Assembly: GCF_029227915.1 (NCBI RefSeq)
Contig: NC_079882.1
Location: forward strand, 18,736,501 to 18,800,500
From: Hydractinia symbiolongicarpus
Taxonomy: Eukaryota; Cnidaria; Hydrozoa; Anthoathecata; Hydractiniidae
Direction of reading: 5' to 3'
Length of the DNA stretch: 64,000 bases
How positions within the stretch are numbered: the first letter of the stretch is position 1; every line of letters starts with the position of its first letter. Both the position numbers and the translations under genes were made by a program. The notes under the pieces are model-generated. The model was given only the letters and a program-made list of their open reading frames with translations. It searched no databases and was not told the DNA's origin. This document shows, piece by piece, positions 22,001 to 34,587 of the stretch.

Positions 22001-23982
22001 ACACACGAACGAGAGAAAGTACGTTTGTCCTTACTGCGGATTACAGTGTAAACAGCCAGGACACTTGACCAAGCACATACGTACCCATACTGAAGTTATG
22101 AACTGGCGTTGTGACTGCTGTTTTAAAAACTTTAAAGTTCAGGCTGACTTGAAAGAGCATTGTTTTACGGAACACGCTAACATAAAAGATAGAAACTTGA
22201 CTTGTTCCGTTTGCAAAGAGAAACTCAAATTGCCGAATTCTGTTTATTTGCATAGTTTGCGACATTCTGGAGTGCGCGAGTTCGAATGTCATATATGCAA
22301 GGCCACTTTTAAGTTGAAACAACACATGCAGGTGAGATAATTTTCTTTTTGTTTAAACCTTCTGGTCAGGGCTTTATTTTTGTCAGTTTACCATAAAGAA
22401 GGGCAGACTTCCGATAACTCAGATCTTGAAGCGACTCATCAAGGAGAAGTTACAAAAGTGGGGCGATTTGTTAATTCAACTACACACTTTTTTATCTTTT
22501 CGCATCTGCTTATTTTTTTCTTTATGGGGGAAAATCTGGAAGAAGGGAAAGTTCAATTAAATAATTGAGATACCTTGGTCAAGATACTTGGAGTATTTTT
22601 TCAAAAAAAGGTTTTGTAAACTTACGATTTTAGCTCAGTCACGAAATTTAATTCTGCAAAATTCAAAAGATTTTTGATAATGCTAAAAATCAGGACAATA
22701 TAAAAATGAACAAAAATCCTTTTATTTTTTAAGTTTTTTATAAATACTTAAATAGCGAAAATTAATTCCGCGAAATTTTAAGAAAAATGGTGAGTCGCGA
22801 AATTAAATTGTGTGAAAACTTCTCATGCTCATGCTCTAAACACAATTTTAGGTTCATTTAAAAACCCATGAGAAACCTAAAGAACCTGAAAAGATTTCTT
22901 GTGAGATCTGTGAGAAGCAGTTCAAATTTCGGCACATGTACGAACGCCATTTGGCGAAGCATGTTGAAAAAACTGCTGAAGAATATCAGGAAAACAAGAG
23001 ACTAAAAGAAGAGGAAAAAAGAAGCAAGCTGGAAAAAAAGAGGATTGCGGATATGGAGAAACGGAGACGCGGTTCAAAATCGGGCGACGACGATTCTGAC
23101 TCGGATGTCGAACGGGGTGGTCGGAATCTTTCAAAAAGGAAACGAAGAAAGCCTTCACGAGTCCTGTACAACGAAGAGCTCAAAACCAAGCTTCTGGTAA
23201 GGCAAAAGGCGCTTTTAAAAAAAGAAAGTGTATGCCCTCATTGTAACGAATTGTTCAAATCTAAAGCCTTGTTGAACTCGCACGTTAAGTCGCATAAACA
23301 AGACGTTCCAGCTGAAAATGGGCCGAACGTGGTGCAAGAGAATCCCAATGTGGGTACGAAAACACTCCAAGAAAATGGTAGCGACGACGAATTCATATTC
23401 GAGCCCGTTGATTCAGAAGCTGCTGTTCTAAAATTAACAAGTGTTAATAGCGGTAGCGGAACACGCACCAATGATGTCAGTGATGTTTCTACTTATGAAA
23501 ACAAAAGTGCTTTGATGGATCCCTGTAACGAAATCGAGACAAATAATACTACTGCGACTAAGCCAAACGAAATACTATCGAACCCATCTGTTACGCCGAA
23601 TGCTAATAATACCACACAACAAATCACTCAAGCAGTGGAAGTTGTATCACGATCTCAACCGTTAATATCTAATACGAATGACTCTCAACTGCCACTATCT
23701 AGTAACAATGACTCACTGACAATGGCTGCTAATAATGTCATTGCGGAAATTCTAATTGCAGCTCATCATGCTAATGCTAGAGCATCCGTTGCAGATTTTG
23801 CACCCTCAGCTTCAATAAGAGATGCAACACCAACCCTTCCAACTGTACTGCCGCCGATAGGATTAACAATACCCGGTCATGGTGTGGACGATAGACTGTC
23901 TGTTCCTAACGATTTCACAAAAGTTGTACCTCCCTCCCCCTCTGGAAGTAGTCAAATTGAGGCGTCAAACGAAAAGTCTTAG
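16026..23982 (+). CDS. Chromodomain-like plus C2H2 zinc-finger protein, three exons
   Basis: Coding exons at 16026-16181, 21012-22331 and 22852-23982 join in phase 0 with GT/AG borders to give about 868 residues. The ATG (MAVSRPSNN) has A at -3 and G at +4. Residues about 41-86, split exactly by intron 1, read VVPEKILESFVDQ then NGIRFYRVKWVDNW, and fit a chromodomain (V-x-E-K-I-L, Y-x-V-K-W, W-x-x-E) with a shortened loop. After a serine/proline-rich region and a poly-glutamine run come eight C2H2 fingers: CDIC, CNVC, CPYC, CDCC, CSVC and CHIC in exon 2 (the last finger completes in exon 3), then CEIC and CPHC in exon 3. The tail is basic, then Asn/Ser/Thr-rich. This is probably a nuclear DNA-binding regulator. 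I do not recognise a specific orthologue, so no symbol is given. Confidence 0.85.
16559..17020. mobile_element. MITE in intron 1 of the zinc-finger gene
   Basis: The left end carries GGTGCCGATAAGCCGCA and the right end has the inverse TGCGGCTTATCGGCC. Internally it has GC-rich words such as GTTCCGGGCG and CCCGAAC in both orientations. No coding potential. The ends are imperfect, which suggests age. Confidence 0.65.
17031..17398 (+). repeat. tRNA-derived SINE, copy 1 (full length)
   Basis: A tRNA-like head (GGCGCCGTAGATTAGTGGTT for the A box, GGGGTTCAATTCC for the B box) is followed by a body of about 260 bp and a (CAT)n tail after GAGGCTAGCCATGTAAAATA. The first 22 bp of the head are present twice in tandem (17031 and 17053). 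Other copies are at 20526, 34921, 59684 and 62021. It sits in intron 1 of the zinc-finger gene, in the sense direction. Confidence 0.92.
17399..20116. other. Intron sequence, no further feature
   Basis: AT-rich interior of intron 1 of the zinc-finger gene. Short open frames here have no recognisable homology. A fragment TTTGGGAACGAGCCTG near 18425 resembles the AACCTCGTCCCCAGG-type MITE ends found elsewhere in the window. Confidence 0.5.
20117..20157. repeat. Perfect hairpin, 17-bp arms
   Basis: GTATTGGTTCATTGCAT (20117-20133), a 7-base loop, then the exact inverse (20141-20157). It lies in intron 1 of the zinc-finger gene. No repeat family is assigned; it may be a tiny foldback element or an RNA hairpin. 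Confidence 0.85.
20526..20789 (+). repeat. tRNA-derived SINE, copy 2 (3' truncated)
   Basis: Same family as 17031-17398: head GCCGCCGTAGTTTAGTGGTT, B box GGTTCAATTCC, and the same body ending near ATGGCCCCTCAC. About ten bases between the boxes and the whole tail are missing. Confidence 0.9.
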
Positions 23983-24360
23983 AGCACACTACCAATATTG
24001 TTTAAACACAACTTTGTCTGATGTTTTACCCATGAACACAATGTTATACATTTACTTTTAGTAGAGTTTGCAATTAATCCTGTACAGTTCACCTATATTT
24101 GTATTTATTTCTTCTATCAGAACACTCAATATTTGAATATTTTTGTGTCCGTGCCTCTGAAGGATAGAGAGGATGTAGATAAAAATTCGTCTGTTACTTT
24201 AAAACAGTGTCAGCATTGGAGTATAATGTTTTAATGCATTTGTAATTTACAAATTTTTTATATAAATGGACAATATTTATACACCTGACATTCAAAAAGT
24301 GTAAAATTTACGCGCTGTTACTTCTTACGTGTTTAACATGTCCTCTTATTGTTGTCGTTA

Positions 24361-24366
24361 AATAAA
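24361..24366 (+). terminator. Candidate polyadenylation signal of the zinc-finger gene
   Basis: AATAAA about 380 bases after the stop codon. It is the first canonical signal in the 3' flank, so it plausibly ends the transcript. Confidence 0.45.
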
Positions 24367-25229
24367 TAGCCGTAGAATATCAGCGATTACGATTGGCCTA
24401 AAGGTCAACAAAAATAGTACAGGAATCAAAAACACATTTCCGGACTGGGTGATAGCATCAAAATGTTAGTTTTTGTCACCTAAAATCCGACAACACTAGT
24501 CTATGAATTAAAATTAGCTGTGAAAAAATATAATCCATATTCGCAATAATTTGCGTGGGGGAAACCTTAAAAAACAAATCTGTTTTTTGGGCTTTTTCTC
24601 TTTTTCTGTAGAATGCTGAATAGTTACAAGTTTTTAAAGCAAGTCTTTTTCTTTGATGGTTACTTTATTTTTCTACTTGGTTTTTTTACGAGTGTACTTT
24701 ATTAGAAAACTTTTTTCGGAAGAAACTCTTGCGGCTTTTGAAAAATTCGCAGTTGATTCCCGCAAAACTTAGATCAATCAGGCAGGTTGACTGTTGTTTT
24801 TCAATAAAGGTGAGTTTGGTGGGATATTTTTAAATGTTCAAATTTATTAAAAATGATTATGCAGTAACTACATTGTTCTTTCTAAGTTATTTAAGCCATC
24901 TCTCGCTAATTTATTGGACTAAAGCTAGAATTTTTTGTCTTTAAAGTTTCAGCTATATAGCTCGCTCTGGTTACTTCAAGCTATTTTAATGTTTGTTTTA
25001 CGCCATGTTTTAAAGTGACTTCCAAAATAATTTTGCGAACATTTGAAAACAATATCTTGAAATTTAAGTGGATAATATTTTTGATTTTGAAATCAGTTGT
25101 CAATTTAAATAATAACTGTCAAGGTTCTAAACTTTTTTTCTCCAAATTTCCAGCTACGATTCTCAAATACAGCTCTATACACATTATAATCGGGTCAAAA
25201 GGTTACCTCATAAACTTCGTAAATTCTGA
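24367..25229. other. Intergenic, no gene seen
   Basis: AT-rich DNA between the zinc-finger gene and the MITE at 25230. Nothing recognisable on either strand. Confidence 0.5.
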
Positions 25230-25721
25230 CTACTTTAAGGGCAGAAATTTTCGCGGACAGAAATTTTCGCGAAGTTAATTTTCGCGAATTCTACATTTGG
25301 AAGAAATTTTACAGAAAAACTTTCGCGAATTTTTCAAAATCTTAATTTTTGGAAATAAAAACTTTTGCAAATGACAATGAATTTCAATGAAAAAAAAAAT
25401 CGATTTTAAATCTTCTCTTCGTTTTTTGTCTTGAAATTTGATATTTCTGATATGAAGATATTCGAACTCTTCCGTTTTTCGATTTTTAACTGATTTCCCC
25501 ACATTGAGTCGGGCTTTGGAGCCATTTTTAGAGTTTCCGGGCTGTTTATTTTTTTCGTTGTGATCATATTATTTCTACCCTTGTCCTTGGAGCCCTCGTT
25601 ATTTTAGAGATTCGGCTTTTAAAACTTAATAACTTTCGCGAATTTCAGGTTAAATTTCTTACTGGGCAGAAATTTTTGCGAAAAGGGGCAAAAATCGCGA
25701 AAATTTCTGCCCTTAAAGTAG
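25230..25721. mobile_element. MITE with 26-bp perfect inverted ends and TTCGCG words
   Basis: The ends 25230-25255 and 25696-25721 are exact inverses, beginning CTACTTTAAGGGCAGAAATT and finishing in TTCGCG. Near-copies of AATTTTCGCG recur inside both arms. It is non-coding and about 490 bp. TTAA lies within both ends (ACTTTAAGGGC); it could be the true target duplication, with the outer CTACT a chance or pre-existing inversion. Confidence 0.85.
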
Positions 25722-26358
25722 CCTTAAGAAATTCTACAAAATATTACGTAGAGTAACATAAAAACAATTTAACATAGTTCCTTTGAAATCATCCTAAAAA
25801 CGTTGATTTAAAAAATACTTGTGCAATTCACTTCATTTCTGTTTGAAAATATTCAAAAACTCATATATAGTACAGCAACAACAGCTTCTTTCTTCATCTT
25901 AAGTAAGCTCCACGCTTCATAAAAACAGCTAAAAGATATAGTCTTCTTCCATAAGTTTTTATCTGGATAGTATAACAACAACAACAGCTTTCTTTTTCCG
26001 CGAGAAAAATGTAGAGAATCCAGCGAAATGAGCAATTACAATGATTCGAATCCAGTGTGTTGAAAATAGCCTCACGATCGCCGCAACTGCGACAAAAGGT
26101 AAACCAACATATCACACCACTCCGGGTATATGTGTGGTGTTGTCTCTAAGCAAGGAGGTTCGCTCTAAGAGAGCGAGCTCTAGCGAAAAGAGAGTAACTG
26201 GTCCGATATTTATAACTTCGTAGTAAATTGAAATCCTAATTGTATTAGCGACTTAGTTAGGATAACTTGAAAAATCGAAAACGCACAAGCTGTTGTTACC
26301 AGGAGGCAAACTGACAGATTACAAATTATAACCGACATAAATCATTCGAGAGTCTGTA

Positions 26359-26769
26359 GTGACGGTTGCAAAGGTAAATAGTTTTGATGCGAGTCAGAGA
26401 TTTTATGAAATAACCAAGTCAGTATACATAACATTGCCGGCGCTATCGCCAAGCTTTACAAAAAGGACGCGAGAAGAATGTAAACTTCTTGGTAACTGGT
26501 CCAACAAATTGCGAAAATCTGTCACTTTAGAAATTGCCTTGAAAGCATTTTTGGATCCTGCTAATAGAAACTATGCATGGATTGGGTTGGACAAATGCGA
26601 GGTTACCTACCTCAATGATTTTAGGTGGTCACCAGAAATGATAACATGGAGCGACTTCCTATTATTGCTTGAAGTCCACTTGCCACGGCCAAAAAATATC
26701 TACTTAACTGATATATGCATATATCGCAGCAGTCTTACTGATCCCACTTTTCGCAACCACAATCAGTGA
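26359..26769 (+). pseudogene. Fragment resembling a mobile-element NTPase/helicase
   Basis: An open stretch of 136 codons beginning with GTG rather than ATG. The segment NYAWIGLDKCEVTYLNDFRW looks like a Walker-B-type strand (hydrophobics then N-D) of a superfamily-3 helicase-like protein seen in repetitive invertebrate families; a P-loop would be expected upstream and is not visible. It ends abruptly in unrelated residues. I treat it as a relic of an uncharacterised repetitive gene. A real small host gene is a less likely alternative. Confidence 0.3.
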
Positions 26770-27685
26770 GAAAAATCAAAAAATATTTTCAGAAAGTTTT
26801 AGTAAAGCGACTTTAGCAGACTGGAACTTTCCAACATTAAGAAACTGATACATACCACTAAAGGAAAAGCAGAGTAAAAAAAAATAATCAAGAATGTGAA
26901 CTGTCTTTAGGTTCTCATACAACTTCCCTATTTTCTATTTATTAAAAGCACTTTTTTCTTGAGCGATCTCTAACGCGGGTGTTATTAAGTGGTATGCTTT
27001 AAGGTTATTCGAAATTAAAATTGGATGGAATAACTAGGTTTTCAAATAACGAGGCAATTAACTACTTAATGGTTTTAAGTACGAAATTATATTCACACAT
27101 ATAAAGCAGATCGGTAAGGTTTTTAAAAACATAACTGACACAAGATTACACGCACAACATCGGAACAATACTACACAAATACAAGTTCGTCTAAGCGAAA
27201 GAATTCATGCATAATACCCGGAACTCTTTACACTAGATTTAACATGGTGACCACAGAAAATTAAAATTTAAATTCAACACGAGGAATTTCCACAATAATT
27301 TTTTTTAGAAATTCCGTGTGGTCACTACGTTTGAGCTTATCGCTGGAGCACAAAATCTAGCTAAGATATTATGCCCAACAATTTATCAAACAGAAGGACG
27401 CCAACATCGCCGTAGGAAATGGCAGTAAAACGCGCATTAATTTACAAAATTATATTTACGTGTTGTAATGTGCAGATGAAGCGGCTTTTTACTGAACAAC
27501 AAACAAAACGATGGAAATTTGACGGAAATTGAGTCTGGCAGGAAAATTTAATGATATATCGATTGCTGATATAATTATAAACCCACTGAACACATGTTGG
27601 CCGAGCATTATAAAAGAAATGTTTATGAAGAACGTTGCGTAGCACCTAATTCTCTAGATACTATACAAAATGCGATATATAGACG
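26770..27685. other. Downstream flank of RAB21
   Basis: No gene seen. This holds the presumed RAB21 3' UTR on the minus strand and AT-rich spacer. Confidence 0.45.
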
Positions 27686-30600
27686 CTACGAAGAAGAGCA
27701 ACAGCCACTTGACTTCTTTTTCGGTGCATCGTCAACGATAATTACGTCTTTCGGTCTCGTTGATTGGTCGCGCCCTTTTGACGAGTTTGGATTGGTTGCT
27801 ATTTCAGCTTCGTCATCCGCTTGCTTTTTCATCATACCTGCATTAAAAGTAAACATTTGAAATTCTGTGTATTGACTTCCACGTCAAAACAAGGAGTTTT
27901 ATTGGTTTATCACACATGCAAGAAGGACGTTAGTTGGAAAGTAGACATCAAATCATTTACCATACCGCTCATTTACTAGCCGATAAAAATAAACATCACT
28001 TACGCTTCGTTAAATCAAGAAACAATTCTTCTATACCCTTGTTTAATTTGGCAGATGTGTGATAATGTTTCGCCCCTACTGAGCGTGAGTACCTAGAGGT
28101 ATAAAAAAAGTGAAATAGAATAGGGAGGCTTTGACAATTACATGACATAAAAACATGAAACGCTTTGATAGAAGAAAGGTTTTGAATCAACATGTGTAGA
28201 TTCACATACTCTTCCGCTTCGCTTGTTTCTACGTGTCGATCTTTTTCTAAATCTATCTTGTTGCCTATAAAGTAGAATAATATTTAAACAAAACATATCA
28301 TGTATGTGGCATGACTAATTTTCGCACTAAAGTTTGCGCACTGACAAATTACTTTTGCACGACTGCGAGAAATTCTGTACGTCCAAATTTTAGTACGAAC
28401 AGTTGCAAAAACACAAAAAATCTATTTACTACATTTTGTAATTACGGTTTCTAAATTTCAGGACTTTCCAGGACCTGCTTTAAGAAGCTTGGCTACTTTT
28501 TGTTTCCTATATAGAATAGTACAATATGTAAACAAACCTGCAATGCATAGACAAATATCGTCTCCTAACATTTTCTTTAATTCTTTTACCCAGTTTTTTA
28601 CTTTTTGAAACGAATCCTCATCTGTTATATCGTATACTAATATTGCTCCATGACTAAAAAGTCAATTTAAAAAACATACAGCATCTCCTAAAAATCCTCC
28701 AGGCCCACGACCTGCATAAAAACTTTGAGACTTGGTATTTACATTACTTATTAAGTTATATACCCAAATGTTCCAGAATTTTTTCTCTTCTATATATCAG
28801 TATTTTTACCTGCTTTGAATTCAGGGCAGCGTATCGACACTGCACGTTATTTAATACCTCTTAAATAAACGAAATTTATTTTTATGCAGGTCATTATTTG
28901 AAAAGTTAAAAAAATAGACATACCTATCTCTGTAATATATTGGTCCTAAAGCATGGAACCTTTCTTGTCCAGCTGTGTCCTAAATAATATGAATATAGTG
29001 CTAGTGTTTTATTTACTTTCTACAACAACTTGTGCTAATCCAAAATAATTTTTTTGGCATAATAGATTGATGATGAGTCCTTTTGGTATTTTTGGAACTT
29101 TCACACAAAAATCCTTTGTGTTTCCAAACAAAACTGGATTTCATTGCAGACAAACAAATACAAAAATTGACATCAACGCCAGGTTAAATATTTCCTGCAC
29201 TTACCCATATCGCCAAATTTACTCGTTTGCCATCAATATTAAGGCGTCTATTTAAAAACGATGCCTTAAAAAGAACAAAGAAACACAATTAAAAATGTTC
29301 AGCATAATTTATGCAGCACTACTCTTGCAATAACAGGCAGGTTTTAACTTTTTTTTAGTTTAAATTGTGTATTAGGCCGCATTCAAACACAATGCCCTTA
29401 ATTCTGATTTGACTTTTTTTGTTAGAAAGTTATTTCTTACAAATCGTGTGCTTTGATAATAGTGTTTCAAATATTTTTTTGAAACATATATTTTTATGTC
29501 ATTTTCTTTCATTTTCCAATTTTACTAACAACTCTGATAAAAAGGTAGGATTTTCCACTTTTTTATGCTATGGGAGGTGGAGGTGTTAATAAATAGACCT
29601 ACTTCCATATCCATTTCCGTTCTGCAGAATACACTTACTAAAATACTGATTTAAATTATTACATTTGGTAACAATATCGGATAATAGTACCTGCCAGACA
29701 CTGGGCCGTTCTAATAGTTTTTTTTATATTCTTGGTGTTAAATGAGCTAGGCATTAGCTAGTTTTAAATGTGATGACATAAGTAGCCGGCTGGCTGATGT
29801 GAAGTTTCAAACTGTTTATCAAAACTTGTGATGTTGCTGGTTATATAGCCTGTGTCTCCAGTTATCGAGTGTACCTTACTAGTTGAACATTGGAAAAACA
29901 TGAGCCAGGCTTTTACTGACAGTGCTTCTAAAACAATAGTTGATCTTGTGAAAGTCTTACCCAGTTTATTTTTTTTCAAGTGAGTCAACAAGGTTAGTTT
30001 TGGAAGTATTTAAAACTTACATTTTACACATTTGCGATTTCAGAATTAGGATACTAATCTAACTTGGTGAGGCAAAGTGTACTTTAAACTTTACTTGAAA
30101 TGTTTTTGCTTATTTTTGTAACAATTTTAAGCCTATCCTAGAATGTATTTGCTAAAAAAGATTTATTTAAAAATCTCAAAATCTAGGTTGATAAAAAGGT
30201 GATATACTAATTCTTAAATTTGATATTCAGAAAGTTTTCATTTTGTCATTTTTCAAGCAAATAAAATTTTCCAGTGATTTTGCTCAGTCAAAAACATATT
30301 TTCTTTCAGAGGATCATGTCACAAAACAATTTAAAACTTAGACGGTTACTCAGACGATTCTGACGTACTGCCTTTTTACTGGATAAAAAGCTAAAAAATA
30401 GAGTGCCATTTAAAAAAAGACTACTTTTACTATAAATAGAGATTTATGATACGCTATATTCTCTATTGCTTCACATTACTTACAAACTGCAAGTATTAAC
30501 CATCAGAATGCTTCATACAAATGTATGATTATTGACGGTGGTTAAGAGAGAGTAGTGACAGAGAGAGTGTAAGTATTTTTTTAGGATTGTAGTGTAGCTT

Positions 30601-30911
30601 TTTTTTTGAACTAACCAGAGTAAATTAGTTTTAGTTCTAAATTTACTAAGAAACAGTAAAAAAAAAAAAAAAAAAAAAGCATTCACAACATTTAAAAAAT
30701 GGGGCTATGTTTTAGGTTTTGCTAGATACGCACTCAAAATCTGCAATATTTTAACTAAAAAGGTAAAATAAAAATGTCTTACTTGTAATGTTGTGAGATG
30801 TTTATCGTTAAATCTGTCTTGACAATACCGTAATACTAAACTGGTTTTTCCAACACATCCTTCACCAAGTAAAACTACTTTAAAGTGATTTTTTCTGTTA
30901 GCACTTGCCAT
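27686..30911 (-). CDS. RAB21: RAB21 small GTPase, seven exons
   Basis: Exons in transcript order: 30911-30783, 29264-29205, 28979-28924, 28653-28538, 28264-28210, 28092-28004, 27837-27686. All borders are GT/AG and all phases agree, giving 218 residues (human RAB21 has 225). Motifs: P-loop GEGCVGKTSL at about 17-26, effector region DKHLTTLQ (36-43), DTAGQERFHALGPIYY, NKIDLEKDRHV, and HTSAKLNKGIEELF. The C-terminus is GCCSSS, giving two cysteines for geranylgeranylation. RAB21 cycles on early endosomes and controls integrin and receptor traffic (family knowledge). The closeness to vertebrate RAB21 through the switch regions makes RAB5 or RAB22 unlikely. Introns are small (about 110-380 bp) except intron 1 (1.5 kb). 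Confidence 0.97.
29265..30782. other. RAB21 intron 1
   Basis: 1.5-kb intron with a poly-A tract at about 30659-30678. No nested gene or complete repeat is recognised. Confidence 0.55.
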
Positions 30912-33454
30912 AACAATCCTAAAACATGCTATTTATATATCATGTCCCTTATTTTAAGATGAAATGCTTAGTTCCTAAAAAAGAATGTATCTAAAATTAT
31001 AATAAAAAAATAAATATTTCATTTAAAAATTGTTTAGTCAAAATAATTATTTAGTTGTATTTCTATATTTATGGCAGTAAAAAAAGTATACAACCCTGGA
31101 AATAATATTTGAAATTGTCCATTTTTCAGGTCTCTCTCGAGATGGGCAAACAGTGTCACTTGGCCAGTGCTCTGCAGCCAATAGACTGCAAAGGTTCTAC
31201 TTTGACAGGGGCGTAGATTGAGTAACCAACGTCAAAGATGTGCCAGCTGAACTTTCTACTTATGCCCAACTTTTGTTTAGGTTTGTTTCTCCGTGACGCA
31301 CCACCATGGTTGGTGTGTAATGGAAAATTTTGGGTTTTGAGGTCCCTAGATCGCCGGAATTTGGCTTTGTGGCACTCAAAACAGCAAAATTTCGTACAAT
31401 TATTACTTGCATTTCATTACATAATTTTATATTTTTTGTTTTTAGAATGCAATTAATAAAAACATTTGAAAGTTGCCAATTTCATAATAGAACAATCATA
31501 GAACAATTATCGTTCAAAATGTATTCCAGCGGGAATGTTGTAATTAACATTGTTTTTAAAAAACAGATGTTCATTGGAAAAGTTTTTATCAATTGCGAAA
31601 CAAATGTTATGTTATACATGTGTTTGAACACTGAAACCATACAAATATCTACCAATAAAATTGTGATTACCAATCTTGTCCCCAGGGCTGTATTGATTTC
31701 AATGGGAAACCGTTCACTAGCTTGCGTTCACAGACGTAGCATTGGGTCTATAACATAGGCTGAAGCTATCGTTCACTCAAGCTATTTTGAAATGGCCTAG
31801 TGGGTAAAGATGGTGGTAGGCTCGTGAATTCAAAACATTTAAATGTTACGAATGAGATCGCATGTATGTTAAATCCAAGCATTTTAATTGTTTTGAAGGA
31901 TCGCAAATTTGCTGAAGAAAAACATACTACTTAGAGCTTATATATATATACTTAATTTACAAGTTTTTTTCCTTTGCATTTTTTATTTTTTTGGGATAAG
32001 AATTTGGGATCCCATACCGGTAAACCGGTAGCAAAACCTCTCTGAATACGTCGGTGCCTTGATAGGGTACTTGGAGGAGAAAAATCTTTTTAAATATTTG
32101 ACCTAAGCACAATAGACATAATAAGTAAATGGCACAGATATTTATTTAAAACCCAATGGTTGCATTTATACAAATCTGAATTTTTACAGATTTTATGGAT
32201 GTTAGACTAGAGGAATGGCTCTAAATGGTGTCATTCTCAGAGTCACTTGTCACAAAAAGAATGTTTTTTAATTTTTATTAATTCGATTGATTGATAGATT
32301 GTTACCGGAAATAACATGGCATATTTTTTTATTTTTGGATTACTTCAGAATTAAAAAGGAATGAGGCAGCAATGTTCAAGATTAAAAAATCACATAAAAT
32401 GTTGCACAATTTTGCAAACTTGACCAACTTAATGGTTTGTATCTTTGGGTTTGGAAAATTTTCCCAAAACAATTTTCGGTCAGTTTTATGATGAAAGCAG
32501 AGCATTGTTTTTTTTTTATCATTAACTGTTTTATTTTACAAATTGTTGTCTGAATATTGGTTTGAAATTTTTAAGTGAAATAATAACATGCATCTGGTCA
32601 TTCCATAGATAAAAAAAAAAAAAAAAAAAAAAACAGTCAGTTTGAAATCACAAGGAACAAAGCACACACTAGTACACTAGGTATACATTTTCCAGTCAAT
32701 GATAGCAATGCCAATACATCTTAATGGAGAATATAATTGGCTTTATCTCTTTTTCACTTTTCAAAATTTAGAAATTTTTTAAAATTACACTGGTAAATGC
32801 TTTAAATTTTAACTAAAATTGGGGCAACATATCAGTTTAAAAGAGTAAAGAATTGATTTTTTTTCCTTATTAATAAACGCCATTTCAAAAATTAATGGGT
32901 TAGCTCTCCCCAGTGATTTATCAAATTTTAAAAAAAATAAGCTCCAACACAAACTAGGTTTTTTTTATTCAAATTAAGATTTTTAAGTACTCCCCGTGCA
33001 TAAGTTTGTTAAACATTCTGCATGATTTGAATACAAAATCAAAAAAACAAAATGGTTTTGTAAGCTCTTTCTTTTATTGACAAAAATAACTTTCGTCATG
33101 CAAAATGAATCTTGTCCATTTTAGGAAAAAGGGGTTCAGTCTAATCTGTGACGTATTACAGGAAACTTATTTAAGATATTTAAGATATTTCAATAACTAT
33201 TTTTTATATATAATACACGATTTATTTATAAGCAACTTGCTATAAACAACTGAACAAGCGAACTTTTAGATGAAGGAACGTAACATAAAGCAAACTTTTA
33301 GAAAAAGGAAAGATTTTAATTACTTTATTTGCTGTGCTCTGATTGGTTGATTGGTTGATTTCAATCCTCTAAAAATCTCCTAAACTAATAAATAGCCAAG
33401 GTTGCCCGTTGATGACAGCTGTAGCTGTAGAAACGTAGCCTAGAATAAACTTGT
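30912..33454. other. RAB21 upstream region, no gene seen
   Basis: Presumed RAB21 promoter and AT-rich intergenic DNA. It holds an end fragment CTTGTCCCCAGGGCTG near 31676 (the AACCTCGTCCCCAGG MITE family) and a poly-A tract near 32611-32632. Open frames at 31238-31758 overlap this fragment and show no domain. Confidence 0.5.
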
Positions 33455-33459
33455 TTGTC

Positions 33460-34350
33460 CTTTTTCTTTGATCAGTATCAACAAAGAGCACACTTTGTTG
33501 ATTATCAGATTTCAGATGATCTGCTTAAGATTTTAGAGCTAATACAAGAATTAGAAAAATACAGAATATCTACCTCTGGCCTTAAATATCCAATCATTTT
33601 ACCAAGACAACACAACGTCCTCAAACTGATAGTGAGAAATCAACATGAAAGTGACAATCACTACACTGGAACCAATCACACATTGTCAAAGTTGTATGCA
33701 ACTTATTGGGTGTAATGAGCCAGAGAAGTGCTCAGAGAAGTCATGAATGCAAAAGATGAAAAAAGAAAACATTTTCGAAGTGATGGCACCATTACGAAGC
33801 CTTAAATTATCCTAAAAATTGCATGCATTTGTTAACACTGGTATTGATTATGCTGGATATTACATAACAATCAAAGGACAGGGAAGAGAAGAGCAAAAAA
33901 ATATTTTTGCTTATTTACTTGACACAACATAAGAGCTGTACATTGGAAAATGGCTTATATAGACTTCTTTCTGAATTCCTTCTATAGAATGGCTAGTGGT
34001 CGTGGACTTCCACAAAGCGTAGTATATATGTGACAATGGTGGAAATTTTGTTGGTGGAGACAAAGAGTTATCAGAGTTGGTTGTATTGCTGGATCATAAC
34101 AAGATAAAAGCTTCAACAGCAAATAAAGGTGTTAAATGGTATTCCAACCCACCACAGGCACCTCATTTTGGGGGAGTCCATAAAGCCATGATAAAATCTG
34201 TAAAAATAGTCAGTGGCTACTATCACTGGTGCAGAGGTCTAAAGGGAACCCAAGGTTATGACGTCAAACCGAATAGCCAAATAAGTAGGGTGTTCATTAA
34301 AGAAAGGGTGTCAAAGACAGAGGTGGAAACAAAATACAAAATTGCTGAGT
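33460..34350 (+). pseudogene. BEL/Pao-type retrotransposon integrase relic
   Basis: The first part carries PIILPRQHNVLKLIVRNQH and NHTLSKLYATYWV, the H2-C2 zinc-binding start of a BEL/Pao integrase, then a stop. A segment FVNTGIDYAGY follows, where the integrase core begins, with more stops. Near 34130 comes KWYSNPPQAPHFGGVHKAMI, the conserved end of the core. At least two frame changes and several stops show it is dead. No long terminal repeats or reverse transcriptase are present, so it is a 5'- and 3'-truncated fragment. Confidence 0.85.
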
Positions 34351-34587
34351 AATGCCAATATTTAAAGAGTAGAGTGTCTTGTGTGACTTTTCCCATTCAG
34401 CTGACAGTCACATAAAGACTAACTAATATGGCTTATTGATATTATAGGGTGAAGTAATGTTCGGTCTGACTCCAGAAAACGCCAGGCAGGTAGCTACCAA
34501 TCCAGCCTTTTCGTGTTTGTTCGTTCATTTCCAAGAATCCGAAAACTTTACCCCTTCGTAATCTCGCATCACAGAAACGAGGCTTAA

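Noticed and set aside
21580-22006. Minus-strand frames with poly-Cys and poly-Leu
   Set aside because: Antisense of the glutamine run and fingers of the zinc-finger exon.
27594-27860. Plus-strand open frame of 88 codons
   Set aside because: Antisense of the last RAB21 exon, which carries the real protein signal.
31330-31758. Plus-strand frame of 142 codons
   Set aside because: Low-complexity residues, and part is a MITE end (CTTGTCCCCAGG).
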